From Arthrobacter sunyaminii (GTDB taxonomy: Bacteria > Actinomycetota > Actinomycetes > Actinomycetales > Micrococcaceae): 64,000 bases of DNA. The translations under genes were made by a program, and so were the position numbers. Numbering within the stretch: the first letter of the stretch is position 1; each line of letters opens with the position of its first letter. Shown here piece after piece: positions 27,773-36,861 of the stretch. The notes under the pieces are model-generated. The model ran no database searches. It saw nothing but the letters and a program-made list of their open reading frames with translations, and had not been told where the DNA came from. Location of the stretch: NCBI RefSeq assembly GCF_018866305.1, contig NZ_CP076456.1, positions 3,472,001-3,536,000 of the forward strand. The letters run 5' to 3'.

Positions 27773-29628
27773 GCCGCTTCACCGTCCGCCGCGGCAAGGG
27801 TGCCGACCCGGCCTATGATGCCACCGCCAGGCTGGGCACCGCCGGCGAGGACGCCGTCCATCTGGGCAAGGAAGAAAACCTCGCTGTCCGCCGCCGCTCG
27901 CTGGCGCTGCTGGGCTCCCTGATCCGCCCCAACCGCGGACGGTTCATCGGCACGGTGCTGCTGGTGGTCTTCTCCCAGGCCGCCCGCGTGGCCGGGCCCG
28001 CCATCATCGCCTACGGCATCGACCACGCCCTGCCATACCTGCAGGCCGGCAACAGCCTGCCCCTGATCCTTTCCGGCGTGGCTTACCTGCTGGCTGCCCT
28101 CCTGGCTGCCGGCCTGACGGCGGGCTATGTCCGCGCCACTGCCCTGCTGAGCCAGGCCATGCTGCTGGACCTGCGGCTGCGGGTCTTCCGGCACACCCAG
28201 CGCCTGAGCCTGGAATTCCATGAGAAGTACACCTCCGGACGGATCATTTCGCGGCAGACCTCCGATCTTGAAGCACTGCGCGAACTGCTGGACTCCGGCG
28301 TCAGCTCCCTGGCCTCCGGCGCCATGTACATGCTGTTCACCGCCGTGAGCATCTTCCTGCTGGACTGGCGCACCGGGCTGCTGATGCTGGTGGCCTTCGT
28401 TCCGATGTACCTGTTGACCCGCTGGTACCAGAAACGCTCCCAGCTGGCCTACCGCGCCTCCCGGGTCACCTCCGCGAAGCTGATTGTGCACTTCATCGAA
28501 ACCATGACCGGAATCCGGGCCGTGAAGGCTTTCCGCCGCGAAAAGGTCAACGCCGAGAAGTACGACGATCTGGCCGAGGACTACCGCGTGGCCACCGTCC
28601 GCTCCATCAACCTCAATGGAGTCTTCCAGCCCGGGCTGGTGCTCATCGGCAACGCCACGGTGGCCGTGGTCCTGCTGGCGGGCGGCTTCCGGGTACTCGA
28701 CGGCGGCCTGGAGGTGGGCGCCCTGCTGGCCCTGCTGCTGTACTCCAAGCGCTTCTTCCAGCCGGTGGACCAGATGGCCATGTTCTACAACTCCTTCCAG
28801 TCCGCTTCCGCGGCGCTGGAAAAGGTCTCCGGCCTGCTGGAGGAAGTGCCCACCGTCCGCCCGCCCAAGCATCCGGTGGAATTGAAGCATGCCACGGGCG
28901 ACATCCGGTTTGACGGCGTGGAGTTCCGCTACGGCGACGGACCGGTGATCCTGCCGCAAATGGACCTGCACATTCCCGCCGGCCAGACCGTTGCCCTGGT
29001 GGGACAGACCGGCGCCGGCAAGTCCACCCTCGCCAAACTGATCGCCCGCTTCTACGACCCCTCCCAGGGCTCCGTACTGCTGGACGGCGTGGATCTGCGG
29101 AACCTGACCCAGCGGGACCTGCGCCGCGCCGTCGTCATGGTGACACAGGAAGCGTTCCTGTTCAGCGGCTCGGTGGCGGACAACATAGCCCTGGGCAAGC
29201 CCGAAGCCACCCGCGCGGAGATCATTGCCTCGGCCAAGGCGGTGGGTGCGCATGAGTTCATCGAGGCGCTGCCGGAGGGATATGACACCGACGTGAACAA
29301 GCGCGGCGGCCGGGTTTCCGCCGGCCAGCGGCAGCTGATCAGCTTCGCACGGGCCTTCCTGGCCGATCCGGCGGTGCTGATCCTGGACGAGGCCACTTCC
29401 TCGCTGGACATCCCCAGCGAACGGCTGGTCCAGCACGGCCTCAAGACCCTGCTCGGCAACCGGACGGCGCTGATCATTGCGCACCGGCTGTCCACTGTGG
29501 AGATCGCCGACCGGGTGCTGGTCATGCACGCCGGTGAAGTGGTGGAGGACGGGACCCCCGCGGAGCTCACGGGCGGCACCGGCCGGTTTGCCAAGCTGCA
29601 GGCCGCCTGGCAGGAATCCCTCGTGTAG
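27769..29628 (+). CDS. ABC exporter subunit with consensus catalytic site (heterodimer partner 2)
   Basis: A 619-residue half-transporter translationally coupled to the previous gene. Six hydrophobic segments (about residues 50-340) are followed by the ATPase: Walker [10 protein letters not shown] (about 411), signature VSAGQRQL (LSGGQ-like with Ala for Gly) and Walker [13 protein letters not shown] with the catalytic Glu. In heterodimeric exporters the partner of a degenerate subunit keeps the consensus Glu, as here, while its own signature motif is the non-canonical one; the pair is thus complementary. N-terminal residues 1-45 form a charged cytoplasmic extension. Substrate unknown. Confidence 0.9.
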   Translation: MSRFTVRRGKGADPAYDATARLGTAGEDAVHLGKEENLAVRRRSLALLGSLIRPNRGRFIGTVLLVVFSQAARVAGPAIIAYGIDHALPYLQAGNSLPLILSGVAYLLAALLAAGLTAGYVRATALLSQAMLLDLRLRVFRHTQRLSLEFHEKYTSGRIISRQTSDLEALRELLDSGVSSLASGAMYMLFTAVSIFLLDWRTGLLMLVAFVPMYLLTRWYQKRSQLAYRASRVTSAKLIVHFIETMTGIRAVKAFRREKVNAEKYDDLAEDYRVATVRSINLNGVFQPGLVLIGNATVAVVLLAGGFRVLDGGLEVGALLALLLYSKRFFQPVDQMAMFYNSFQSASAALEKVSGLLEEVPTVRPPKHPVELKHATGDIRFDGVEFRYGDGPVILPQMDLHIPAGQTVALVGQTGAGKSTLAKLIARFYDPSQGSVLLDGVDLRNLTQRDLRRAVVMVTQEAFLFSGSVADNIALGKPEATRAEIIASAKAVGAHEFIEALPEGYDTDVNKRGGRVSAGQRQLISFARAFLADPAVLILDEATSSLDIPSERLVQHGLKTLLGNRTALIIAHRLSTVEIADRVLVMHAGEVVEDGTPAELTGGTGRFAKLQAAWQESLV

Positions 29629-29644
29629 GACGACGACGGCGAAA

Positions 29645-29681
29645 GCTCGCCGCCGGGCGATGTTACCGTCCGGCGGCGAGC
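29645..29681 (+). terminator. Hairpin after the ABC exporter operon
   Basis: A 12-bp perfect stem (29645-29656 with 29670-29681), 13-base loop, starting 17 bases after the stop. There is only a weak GTTT tract after it, so termination efficiency is uncertain. Confidence 0.6.
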
Positions 29682-29764
29682 CCGGTTTCGCGGAATCCAC
29701 GGTGATCGTCTACACTTGTAAAGTTGCTTCAGCGGCGGGGAAACCCGGCGAAAAGCAATGGTTA

Positions 29765-29841
<77 letters not shown>

Positions 29842-29848
29842 AACAAAG

Positions 29849-29877
29849 AGAGTCTGTCATTCGACAGGCTCTTTTTT
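29849..29877 (+). terminator. Intrinsic terminator of the tRNA-Pro gene
   Basis: A 10-bp stem (29849-29858 with 29863-29872, one G-T type pair) with a 4-base loop ATTC and a run of six T at 29872-29877, starting 8 bases after the CCA end. Confidence 0.88.
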
Positions 29878-29959
29878 GTTGCCCTTCTCCTCCGGGCACC
29901 GAGTACGCTTCAATCCGACCCTTTCAGGCCGCACGCTGCTCACCACGGAGGAAACAACC

Positions 29960-30373
29960 ATGGGCATTACCCCTCAGATGATTCGACAGCTCGTTCCGTT
30001 TGCCGAATTCCTGGAGATCGATTTTCCCGAACTGTCGCCGCACCTCGTGGTGGCGCAGCTTGCCGACCGGCCGGAATACGGCACCATCGGAGGCGGAGTG
30101 CACGGCGGCGCGGTCATGGCCCTGGCGGACATCGCCGCTGCAGTCATGGCGGTCATGGCCTCCGGTGACCCCTCAGCCGCGCCGGCAACAATGCAATCCT
30201 CCACAAACTTCCTGCGGCCGGCACGCGGTATCCTTCGGGCCGAGGCCGAGGTAACGCGGACGGGCCGCACCACCGTCGTGGACGTCCGGGTTACGGACAG
30301 CTCCGGCGAGGCCTGTGCGGTGGTGCGCCAAATCGTGTCCGTCAAGCCCGCAGCCCAGCCTGCCTCCATCTGA
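29960..30373 (+). CDS. PaaI-type hotdog-fold thioesterase
   Basis: A 137-residue hotdog domain starting MGITPQMIRQLVPFAEFLEID, with GGAGGAAA upstream of ATG 29960. The frame is open much further upstream, but that stretch runs through the tRNA gene and cannot be coding. The helix motif GGVHGGAVMALADIAAAVM and the strand TNFLRPARGILRAEAEV are typical of PaaI/YbgC-like acyl-CoA thioesterases, with HGG supplying the active-site backbone. It is monocistronic. The acyl-CoA substrate (aryl- or medium-chain) cannot be read from the sequence. Confidence 0.87.
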   Translation: MGITPQMIRQLVPFAEFLEIDFPELSPHLVVAQLADRPEYGTIGGGVHGGAVMALADIAAAVMAVMASGDPSAAPATMQSSTNFLRPARGILRAEAEVTRTGRTTVVDVRVTDSSGEACAVVRQIVSVKPAAQPASI

Positions 30374-30466
30374 GCCGGCAAGCGGTGCGTCCCGTTCCCG
30401 CACCCTTGATCTGTGAATTCCCGGCGGTAAGCTCGTGGCGACAGCACACGCCGCCAGGAGCTCCCC

Positions 30467-31105
30467 ATGGTTGTCCGCGTTGATTTGAATATTTCCCTGG
30501 ACGGGTTCGCCACCACCACCGACCAAACTCCGGAAAACCCGTTTGGTGAAGACTGGTCGCGGCTGGTGGGTCCGTACACCGCTACCCGGACGTTCCGGGA
30601 GCGTGTCCTGCATGAGTCCGGCGGAGGCAGCACCGGCGTGGACGACAAATACGCAGCCGAGTACTTCGACGGCATCGGCGCTGAAATCATGGGAGCGGGA
30701 ATGTTCGGGCTGCACAACTTCCCCGACGACCCGTCCTGGCAGGGCTGGTGGGGCGACGAAACCCCGTTCCGCTACCCGGTCTTCATCCTTACCCACACCA
30801 CCCGTGCACCCATCGACATGCCGGACGGAACAAGATTTGAGTTCCTGGCCGCGTCACCGGAAGAGGCGCTGGAACGGGCGGTTGATGCGGCCGGCGGCGA
30901 GGACGTGCGGATTGGCGGCGGTCCCACCGTGGTCAAAGCGTTCCTGGAAGCCGGGCTGGTGGACCGGATCCATGTAGGCATCACTCCGATCCTGCTGGGC
31001 CGCGGCATCAACCTCTGGGACGGCCTGCGCGGCCTGGAGGACGGCTACCAAGCCAGCGCCGAAGCAGCCGACGACGGCGTCACCCACCTGACCTTCCGGC
31101 GCTGA
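30467..31105 (+). CDS. Dihydrofolate reductase / RibD C-terminal-domain family protein
   Basis: A 212-residue NADPH-dependent reductase-like protein. Family features: VRVDLNISLDGFATTTD at the N terminus, a central FGLHNF/WWGDETPFRYPVFILTH segment, GGEDVRIGGGPTVVKAFLEAGLVD for cofactor binding, and HVGITPILLGRGINLWDGL near the C terminus. Such stand-alone RibD_C proteins are common in soil actinobacteria; most have no proven substrate, and a role in riboflavin or folate synthesis should not be assumed. AGGAG precedes ATG 30467, and TAAGCT near 30428 is a possible -10. Confidence 0.87.
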   Translation: MVVRVDLNISLDGFATTTDQTPENPFGEDWSRLVGPYTATRTFRERVLHESGGGSTGVDDKYAAEYFDGIGAEIMGAGMFGLHNFPDDPSWQGWWGDETPFRYPVFILTHTTRAPIDMPDGTRFEFLAASPEEALERAVDAAGGEDVRIGGGPTVVKAFLEAGLVDRIHVGITPILLGRGINLWDGLRGLEDGYQASAEAADDGVTHLTFRR

Positions 31106-31123
31106 GTCCGCACGCCTTACACA

Positions 31124-32020
31124 TCAAGTAAAAGTCCGCCCGGTCAGCCGCTCGTACGCCTCGACGTAGCGGGAGCGGGTGCGCTCGACGACGTCGGCGG
31201 GCAGGGCCGGCGGCGGAGTGTCCGACGCCTTGTCCCAGCCGGATTCAGGGGAGGTCAGCCAGTCCCGGACGTACTGCTTGTCGAAGGACGGCTGGGCCTT
31301 GCCCGGCTCGTACAGGGACGCGTCCCAGAACCGCGAGGAATCCGGGGTCAGCACCTCGTCTCCCAATGTCACCAGGCCGGTGGCGGGGTCCAGCCCAAAC
31401 TCCACCTTGGTGTCCGCCAGGATGATCCCGCGGCTCCGGGCAATGGCCTCGGCCGCAGTGTAGATGTCCAGCGTCAGGTCGCGGATCTTCGCAGCCGTTT
31501 CGGCACCGACAGCCGCCACAACGGCGTCGTAATTGATGTTCTCGTCATGCTCGCCCACCTCGGCCTTCGCAGACGGGGTAAAGATCGCGGGGTCGATCCG
31601 TGAGCCGTCAACCAGTCCCGCGGGCAGGGGCACATCGCATACCGTCTGCGACCGGCGGTACTCGGCCAGCCCGGACCCGGTCAGGTAGCCGCGGGCAATG
31701 GCTTCCACGGGGTACATGTCCAGTTTTTTGCAGATCATGGCCCGGCCGGCCACTTCGGCAGGAACACCCTCATCAGCGGAAATGACGTGGTTGGGGACGT
31801 TGCCGAGCTGGTCGAACCACCACAGGCTCAGCTGGGTGAGGATCCGGCCCTTGTCCGGAATGATGCTGGACAGCACATGGTCATAGGCGCTGATCCGGTC
31901 GCTGGCCACCACCAGGACCTTCTCCCCCGCCCCCGGTGCGGACAGATCAGCAGGAACGTACAGGTCGCGGACTTTTCCGGAATAGACGTGGGTCCAACCG
32001 GCCAGTTCGGGGGCGCTCAT
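31124..32020 (-). CDS. purC: Phosphoribosylaminoimidazole-succinocarboxamide synthase (SAICAR synthetase)
   Basis: A 298-residue enzyme of purine synthesis that joins CAIR to aspartate using ATP. GWTHVYSGKVRDLY is the ATP-binding entry motif; DRISAYDHVLSSIIPDKGRILTQLSLWWF, ARGYLTGSGL and RGIILADTKVEFGLD are the conserved substrate and metal segments. The longer type I form (about 300 residues) is common in actinobacteria. Its ATG overlaps the purD stop by 4 bp, giving a purD-purC operon on the minus strand. purF-purM lie 3.5 kb away on the other strand, so the pathway is clustered but split. Confidence 0.96.
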   Translation of the reverse strand: MSAPELAGWTHVYSGKVRDLYVPADLSAPGAGEKVLVVASDRISAYDHVLSSIIPDKGRILTQLSLWWFDQLGNVPNHVISADEGVPAEVAGRAMICKKLDMYPVEAIARGYLTGSGLAEYRRSQTVCDVPLPAGLVDGSRIDPAIFTPSAKAEVGEHDENINYDAVVAAVGAETAAKIRDLTLDIYTAAEAIARSRGIILADTKVEFGLDPATGLVTLGDEVLTPDSSRFWDASLYEPGKAQPSFDKQYVRDWLTSPESGWDKASDTPPPALPADVVERTRSRYVEAYERLTGRTFT

Positions 32021-33339
32021 GCCAGCTCTCCTTCCACATCACGGCCCGCGGGGGACTGGGAGCCCGCGGGCACCGTGACCTCACCCCGCAGTGCTTTCAG
32101 GGCGATGTCGCTGCGGTGCTGCGAGCCGTCCAGCCGGATCTCCTGCACCCCCGCATAGGCGAGCGCGCGTGCTGCCTCCAGATCGGTGCCCAGCCCGACG
32201 ACGGCGAGCACCCGCCCGCCCGCGGACACCACTTTCCCGTCATCATTGAGGGCGGTGCCTGCATGCAGCACGTGCACGCCGTCGAGCCTTTCGGCCTTTT
32301 TTAATCCGCGGATCCGGTCACCGGTGCGCGGCGTGTCCGGGTAATTGGCGGCGGCAACCACCACGGCAACCGCCGTCCGGGGATCCCATTTGAGCTGTTC
32401 CATGGCATCCAACTCGCCCTTCGCGGCGGCCATCAGCAACCCGCCCAGCGGAGTCTTCAACCGGGCCAGCACGGCCTGGGTTTCCGGATCGCCGAACCGC
32501 GCGTTGAACTCAATGACCCGCATCCCGCGTGACGTCAGTGCAAGGCCGCAGTACAGAACTCCAACGAACGGAGTGCCCCGCGCCGCCATCTCATCGATCG
32601 TAGGCTGGGCCACGCGGCGGACAACGTCCTCAACAAGGTCCGCCGGCACCCAGGCCAGCGGTGAGTAGGCGCCCATTCCGCCGGTGTTGGGGCCGCCGTC
32701 GCCGTCAAAAATGCGCTTGAAATCCTGTGCCGGTGTCAGCGGCACCACGTTGCGGCCGTCGGAGAGGACAAAGAGGGACACCTCGGGGCCGTCCAGGAAC
32801 TCTTCGATCACCACGGTGCCGCCAACATCGAAGCAGGCGCGGGCGTGGGCCAGAGCCTCGTCGCAGTCAGAGGTGACCACCACTCCCTTGCCGGCGGCGA
32901 GCCCGTCATCCTTGACAACGTAGGGGGCGCCGAAAGTGTCCAGGGCGTCGGCGGCCTCTTCCGGGTTGGATGCCATCCGGGCCATGGCGGTGGGAACGCC
33001 CGCCGCTGCCATCACCTGCTTGGCGAAAGCCTTGGACGCCTCCAGCTGGGCGGCCGCCTTCGAGGGGCCGAAAACGGGGATGCCTGCTTCGCGGAGGGCA
33101 TCGGCCACGCCGGCGGCGAGCGGAGCTTCAGGGCCGATCACCACCAGGTCCGAGTCGAGGCTGCGGGCCAGCGCCGTCACCTCCTCCGGGCTGGACGCGT
33201 TGACCGGGTGCACCGGAACTATCTGCGCGATGCCCGCGTTTCCGGGGGCTGCGTGCACCTCGCGGACGTACGGATCTGCCAGCAGGGATCGGACAAGGGC
33301 GTGTTCGCGGCCGCCGGGGCCAACAACTAGAACCTTCAC
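32017..33339 (-). CDS. purD: Phosphoribosylamine-glycine ligase (GAR synthetase)
   Basis: A 440-residue ATP-grasp enzyme. [19 protein letters not shown] starts the N domain; the ATP-grasp core contains [13 protein letters not shown] and [12 protein letters not shown]; the conserved GGMGAYSPL and [14 protein letters not shown] supply the active site. It makes glycinamide ribonucleotide, the second step of purine synthesis. It is the first gene of the purD-purC unit and is divergent from the molybdoenzyme gene with a 117-bp gap. I see no purine riboswitch or PurR-like box in that gap. Confidence 0.96.
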   Translation of the reverse strand: MKVLVVGPGGREHALVRSLLADPYVREVHAAPGNAGIAQIVPVHPVNASSPEEVTALARSLDSDLVVIGPEAPLAAGVADALREAGIPVFGPSKAAAQLEASKAFAKQVMAAAGVPTAMARMASNPEEAADALDTFGAPYVVKDDGLAAGKGVVVTSDCDEALAHARACFDVGGTVVIEEFLDGPEVSLFVLSDGRNVVPLTPAQDFKRIFDGDGGPNTGGMGAYSPLAWVPADLVEDVVRRVAQPTIDEMAARGTPFVGVLYCGLALTSRGMRVIEFNARFGDPETQAVLARLKTPLGGLLMAAAKGELDAMEQLKWDPRTAVAVVVAAANYPDTPRTGDRIRGLKKAERLDGVHVLHAGTALNDDGKVVSAGGRVLAVVGLGTDLEAARALAYAGVQEIRLDGSQHRSDIALKALRGEVTVPAGSQSPAGRDVEGELA

Positions 33340-33456
33340 AGTAGTTCAGCGTACTGGGTGCGCTTCGGCAGCAGAAAGAACGGCGACCTTGTGACGAAGC
33401 AGCGCCGGCACAGTGGCCGCACCCATACAAACGCCCTCCCGCCGCGAATAGGAGCC

Positions 33457-35049
33457 ATGACCGCTTCCCCGAAGTACCCAAGCCGCCGGCCCCGGAACCT
33501 TCCAGCCCTGCTCTACGCCGCGCTGGCGGGCATCCTCGCCGCCGGAACCGTCCTGGCTGCAGCGGAACTGGCGGGGTCCTTCTTCACCGCCCGCGCCCGC
33601 CCGCTGATTGCCTTGGGATCCGCCTTCATTGACTTCACCCCCCTGTGGTTGAAGAACTTCGCGGTGGAAACCTTCGGTACCAATGACAAGGCAGCTCTGT
33701 TCGCGGGCATGGCCCTGACCATCGCGGTACTCGCGGCCTGCGCAGGGATACTGGCGCACCGCCGCTGGGGGCTCGGCGTAGCCGCCGTCCTCATCATGGG
33801 TGCGGTGATTGTGGCCTGCGTGGTGACCAGGGCCGGCGCCTCCCCGGTGGACGCCATCCCCACGGTGCTGGGCACCGCAGTGGGGATCGGCGTCCTGCGC
33901 GGATTGATCCGCCGCACTCCTGCCGCCGAGTCCGGTGAATCCGGTGGCGGCCGGCCCCCCGCTCCGCTCCGGAACCGCCCCACCCGGCGGGGCTTTTTCA
34001 CTGCCGCCGGGCTGACCGTCATCGCGGGAACTGCCGCCGCGGCCGGCGGCCGGGCCATCGCCGCAGCCCGGAACACCACTGCTTCCTTCCGTGCGGCCCT
34101 GAAGCTGCCGGCCGCCGCTGACCCGGCACGTGCCCTGCCGGCCGGGCTGCAGTCACCCGTGGCGGGAGTGACCCCGTGGCTGACGTCCAACGCGGATTTT
34201 TACCGGATTGACACCGCCCTGAGCTTGCCGGAAATCGATGCGGAAACCTGGGAGCTGCGCATTCACGGGATGGTGGAGGAGGAAGTGCGGATCAATTTTG
34301 CCGAGCTGCTCGACTCGCCGCTGGTTGAGCGTCACCTCACGCTGACCTGCGTCTCTAATCCACTGGGCGGAGATCTGGCCGGCACCGCCAAGTGGCTGGG
34401 ACTTCCGGTGCGCGAACTGCTGGCACGGGCACGGCCTGCCGCGGACGCGGATATGGTGCTCTCCACCAGCGTTGACGGCTTCAGCGCCTCCACTCCGCTG
34501 GAAGTGCTCCAGGATGACCGTGACGCCCTGCTGGCAGTGGGAATGAACGGTGAACCGCTGCCCCCGGTGCACGGTTATCCCGTGCGGATGGTGGTGCCCG
34601 GGCTCTACGGATTTGTCTCCGCCACCAAGTGGATCGTGGACATGGAAGTGACCCGTTTCGACGCGCAGACCGCCTACTGGACGGACCGCGGATGGGCCCA
34701 GAAGGCACCGGTGAAGACCATGGCCCGGGTGGAGGTCCCGGCGTCGTTTGCCCGCGTGCCTGCGGGTCCCGTGGACGTGGGCGGCACCGCCTGGTCCCAG
34801 CAGCGCGGCATCACCGGCGTGGAAGTTTCCATCGACAACGGCGACTGGCAGCCCGCCGTTCTGGCAGCCGAGGCATCGGTGGATACCTGGCGCCAGTGGT
34901 CCTTCCGCACCGATGACCTTTCCAGCGGCAACCACACGGTCCGGGCCCGCGCCACGGACCCGCAGGACGGTGTGCAGACCGGCGCCCGGGCCGACACGGT
35001 TCCGGACGGCGCCTCCGGCTGGCAGTCCGTTCAGTTCATGGTGGAATAG
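33457..35049 (+). CDS. Membrane-anchored molybdopterin-dependent oxidoreductase (sulfite-oxidase fold)
   Basis: A 530-residue protein with three parts. Residues 1-150 have about four hydrophobic segments. A twin-arginine-like motif TRRGFF with a following hydrophobic stretch (about 175-200) suggests a second, Tat-type insertion signal. The extracytoplasmic part is a sulfite-oxidase-type Mo domain with the probable Mo-ligating Cys298 in LTCVSNPLGG, followed by a dimerisation domain (ITGVEVSIDNGDWQPAVL). The electron donor or acceptor is unknown; no haem-binding motif is seen. ATG 33457 is preceded by AGGAG with short spacing. Similar SUOX-family proteins are widespread in actinobacteria, and most are uncharacterised. 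Confidence 0.88.
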   Translation: MTASPKYPSRRPRNLPALLYAALAGILAAGTVLAAAELAGSFFTARARPLIALGSAFIDFTPLWLKNFAVETFGTNDKAALFAGMALTIAVLAACAGILAHRRWGLGVAAVLIMGAVIVACVVTRAGASPVDAIPTVLGTAVGIGVLRGLIRRTPAAESGESGGGRPPAPLRNRPTRRGFFTAAGLTVIAGTAAAAGGRAIAAARNTTASFRAALKLPAAADPARALPAGLQSPVAGVTPWLTSNADFYRIDTALSLPEIDAETWELRIHGMVEEEVRINFAELLDSPLVERHLTLTCVSNPLGGDLAGTAKWLGLPVRELLARARPAADADMVLSTSVDGFSASTPLEVLQDDRDALLAVGMNGEPLPPVHGYPVRMVVPGLYGFVSATKWIVDMEVTRFDAQTAYWTDRGWAQKAPVKTMARVEVPASFARVPAGPVDVGGTAWSQQRGITGVEVSIDNGDWQPAVLAAEASVDTWRQWSFRTDDLSSGNHTVRARATDPQDGVQTGARADTVPDGASGWQSVQFMVE

Positions 35050-35053
35050 AAAC

Positions 35054-36076
35054 ATGCCTGCCACTTTTACTGCGTCCGATGCCGTTGAACTTGCCGTTGT
35101 TGAACGCAGCGGTTTCATCGAGTCCCGCCATATCGGGTCCGCCGTGGTCATGGCCGCCGACGGAACCGTTGTCACCGCCCTTGGCGACATCACCACCCCC
35201 ATCTTTCCTCGGTCTACCCTGAAGCCCTTCCAGGCCGTGGCCGCCATGCAGGCCGGGGTCCCCCTGCGCGGGCCGCAGGTGGCGCTGGCCGCCGCCAGCC
35301 ACACCGGTTCCAAGGAGCACACGGACGTAGTCAAGACGATGCTGGCCGCCGCCGGCGTCACCGAGGACCATCTGCAGTGCCCCGAAGACTGGCCGCAGGA
35401 TGAGGCCGCCCGCCATGAGCTGATCCGTGCCGGCAAGGGCAAAAACAAGCTGGCCTTCAACTGCTCCGGCAAGCACGCCGCCTTCCTCTGGGCCTGCACC
35501 GAAAACAACTGGGACCACGCCACCTACCTGGACCCGCAGCATCCCCTCCAGCAGAGCATCGCCGGCGTCATCGAAGAATTCACCGGCGAAAGCGTCAGCC
35601 ACTGGGGAACCGACGGCTGCGGTGCGCCCCTGGCCGCTGTTTCGCTCACCGGACTGGCCCGCGGCATCGGCCGCCTGGCCAAGGCCCCGTCCGGGAAACA
35701 CGGCAATGCCCGCGCCGCAACGGTGGCCACCGCCATGCTGGACTACCCCTGGGCCGTTCACGGCCACGGCCGTGAAAACACGGTGGTGATGGAGGACCTT
35801 GGCATCATTTCCAAGAACGGCGCCGAAGGCGTCCTGGTCCTGGGCACCGACACCGGTGTGTCAGTGGCGCTGAAGATGCTCGACGGCGACACCCGGGCCG
35901 CGTCCCTGGTGGGCCTGACCCTGCTGGCCGCCAGCGGTGCGGTGGATCCCGGCAAAATCAGCGCGGTGCTGGACAAGATTGTCCGTCCCGTTCTGGGCGG
36001 CGGCGCACCCGTGGGCAGCATCCGCCTGGGCGCACCCGTGACGGCGCTGCTGGATTCCGCACTCCTGGATTCCTGA
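35054..36076 (+). CDS. Asparaginase II family protein
   Basis: A 340-residue member of the AnsA-II family (PF06089), distinct from the E. coli type I/II and plant-type asparaginases. Motifs: [61 protein letters not shown] and [19 protein letters not shown]. The Ser/Lys arrangement in RSTLKPFQ resembles the R. etli asparaginase active site. It starts 4 bases after the molybdoenzyme stop, so co-transcription is likely, though no metabolic link is obvious. An in-frame extension upstream overlaps the molybdoenzyme and is rejected. Confidence 0.9.
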   Translation: MPATFTASDAVELAVVERSGFIESRHIGSAVVMAADGTVVTALGDITTPIFPRSTLKPFQAVAAMQAGVPLRGPQVALAAASHTGSKEHTDVVKTMLAAAGVTEDHLQCPEDWPQDEAARHELIRAGKGKNKLAFNCSGKHAAFLWACTENNWDHATYLDPQHPLQQSIAGVIEEFTGESVSHWGTDGCGAPLAAVSLTGLARGIGRLAKAPSGKHGNARAATVATAMLDYPWAVHGHGRENTVVMEDLGIISKNGAEGVLVLGTDTGVSVALKMLDGDTRAASLVGLTLLAASGAVDPGKISAVLDKIVRPVLGGGAPVGSIRLGAPVTALLDSALLDS

Positions 36077-36096
36077 GCGGACCGGCTGAGCAACTC

Positions 36097-36477
36097 ATGG
36101 CACGACGACGGGTCCCCGCCACCGACGGCGAAGCTGCGCTGCGCGCTGCCCTCGCTGCCACTGCTGCAGGGACGAAACCGGACCGGAACACCCTGGCCAC
36201 GGCCGTCCGCTATTCGCTGGAAGAGCTGGCGGAGCGCGCGCCGGGCAACAGCGTAGAGGTTCGGGTGCCGCCGTTCGGCGTCACCCAGTGCGTCGCCGGC
36301 CCCCGGCATACCCGCGGCACCCCGCCCAACGTGATCGAAACCGACGCGGCCACCTGGCTGGGTCTGGTCTCCGGGCAGCAGTCCTGGAATGAGTCCGTTC
36401 AGGCCGGAAAAGTGGCTGCGTCAGGGCTGCGGGCCAACCTGTCTGAGTGGCTGCCGCTCTTCCGTGCAGGCCAATAA
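36097..36477 (+). CDS. Sterol-carrier-like (SCP-2 fold) small protein
   Basis: A 126-residue protein whose C-terminal 90 residues ([64 protein letters not shown]...[12 protein letters not shown]) follow the pattern of bacterial sterol-carrier-family proteins. Homologues precede purF in several actinobacteria (for example near M. tuberculosis Rv0808). The gene is 20 bases after the asparaginase stop and 384 bases before purF. A lipid-binding role is only inferred from the fold; the conserved place next to purF is the better clue. Confidence 0.78.
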   Translation: MARRRVPATDGEAALRAALAATAAGTKPDRNTLATAVRYSLEELAERAPGNSVEVRVPPFGVTQCVAGPRHTRGTPPNVIETDAATWLGLVSGQQSWNESVQAGKVAASGLRANLSEWLPLFRAGQ

Positions 36478-36490
36478 CCTCTACTGCCGG

Positions 36491-36496
36491 TAGAAT
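36491..36496 (+). promoter_or_regulatory. -10 element for a leaderless message
   Basis: TAGAAT ends 6 bases before ATG 36503, so transcription should start at the initiation codon. There is no Shine-Dalgarno between the two. The -35 region is weak. Confidence 0.55.
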
Positions 36497-36502
36497 TTTC
36501 GT

Positions 36503-36790
36503 ATGGATTCCCAGCAGCACAGTCCCGAACGCCGCGAAATTACCGTCCGGCGTGCCCCCCGTTTCGTCCCCTTCCTCCTGTTGGGCGTGATCGCCGGCTT
36601 CATCGCGGCGCTGCTGGTCGCCTATATCGGCCCGGAAAATCCCACGTACACGCGGGAAGCCACCTTGGGCTTCTTCACCATCATGTTCGCGATTCCGGGT
36701 GTGTGCCTCGGCGCCCTGGTTGCCCTGCTCCTGGACTGGAACAGTGTCCGCAAAACCCGCCGTGCCGTCGTCGAACGGGACGAAGAGTAG
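36503..36790 (+). CDS. Small two-helix membrane protein (function unknown)
   Basis: A 95-residue protein with two hydrophobic segments (about residues 22-42, VPFLLLGVIAGFIAALLVAYIG, and 55-78, LGFFTIMFAIPGVCLGALVALLL), a basic N terminus and a charged C terminus (SVRKTRRAVVERDEE). I do not recognise a named family, but similar short proteins occur upstream of purF in Micrococcaceae. A -10 sequence directly upstream points to a leaderless transcript. Codon use fits its neighbours. Confidence 0.72.
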   Translation: MDSQQHSPERREITVRRAPRFVPFLLLGVIAGFIAALLVAYIGPENPTYTREATLGFFTIMFAIPGVCLGALVALLLDWNSVRKTRRAVVERDEE

Positions 36791-36861
36791 TCCTGCTCCC
36801 AGCGGCCGTAATGGTTGCGCATGAAGGTCTGGCTTTGCCCGCGGCGTGAGAGACTAATCTC

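Noticed and set aside
27625..29700. A 691-codon minus-strand open frame opposite the second ABC subunit
   Set aside because: It mirrors the sense codons, has no recognisable domain, and spans the hairpin after the operon.
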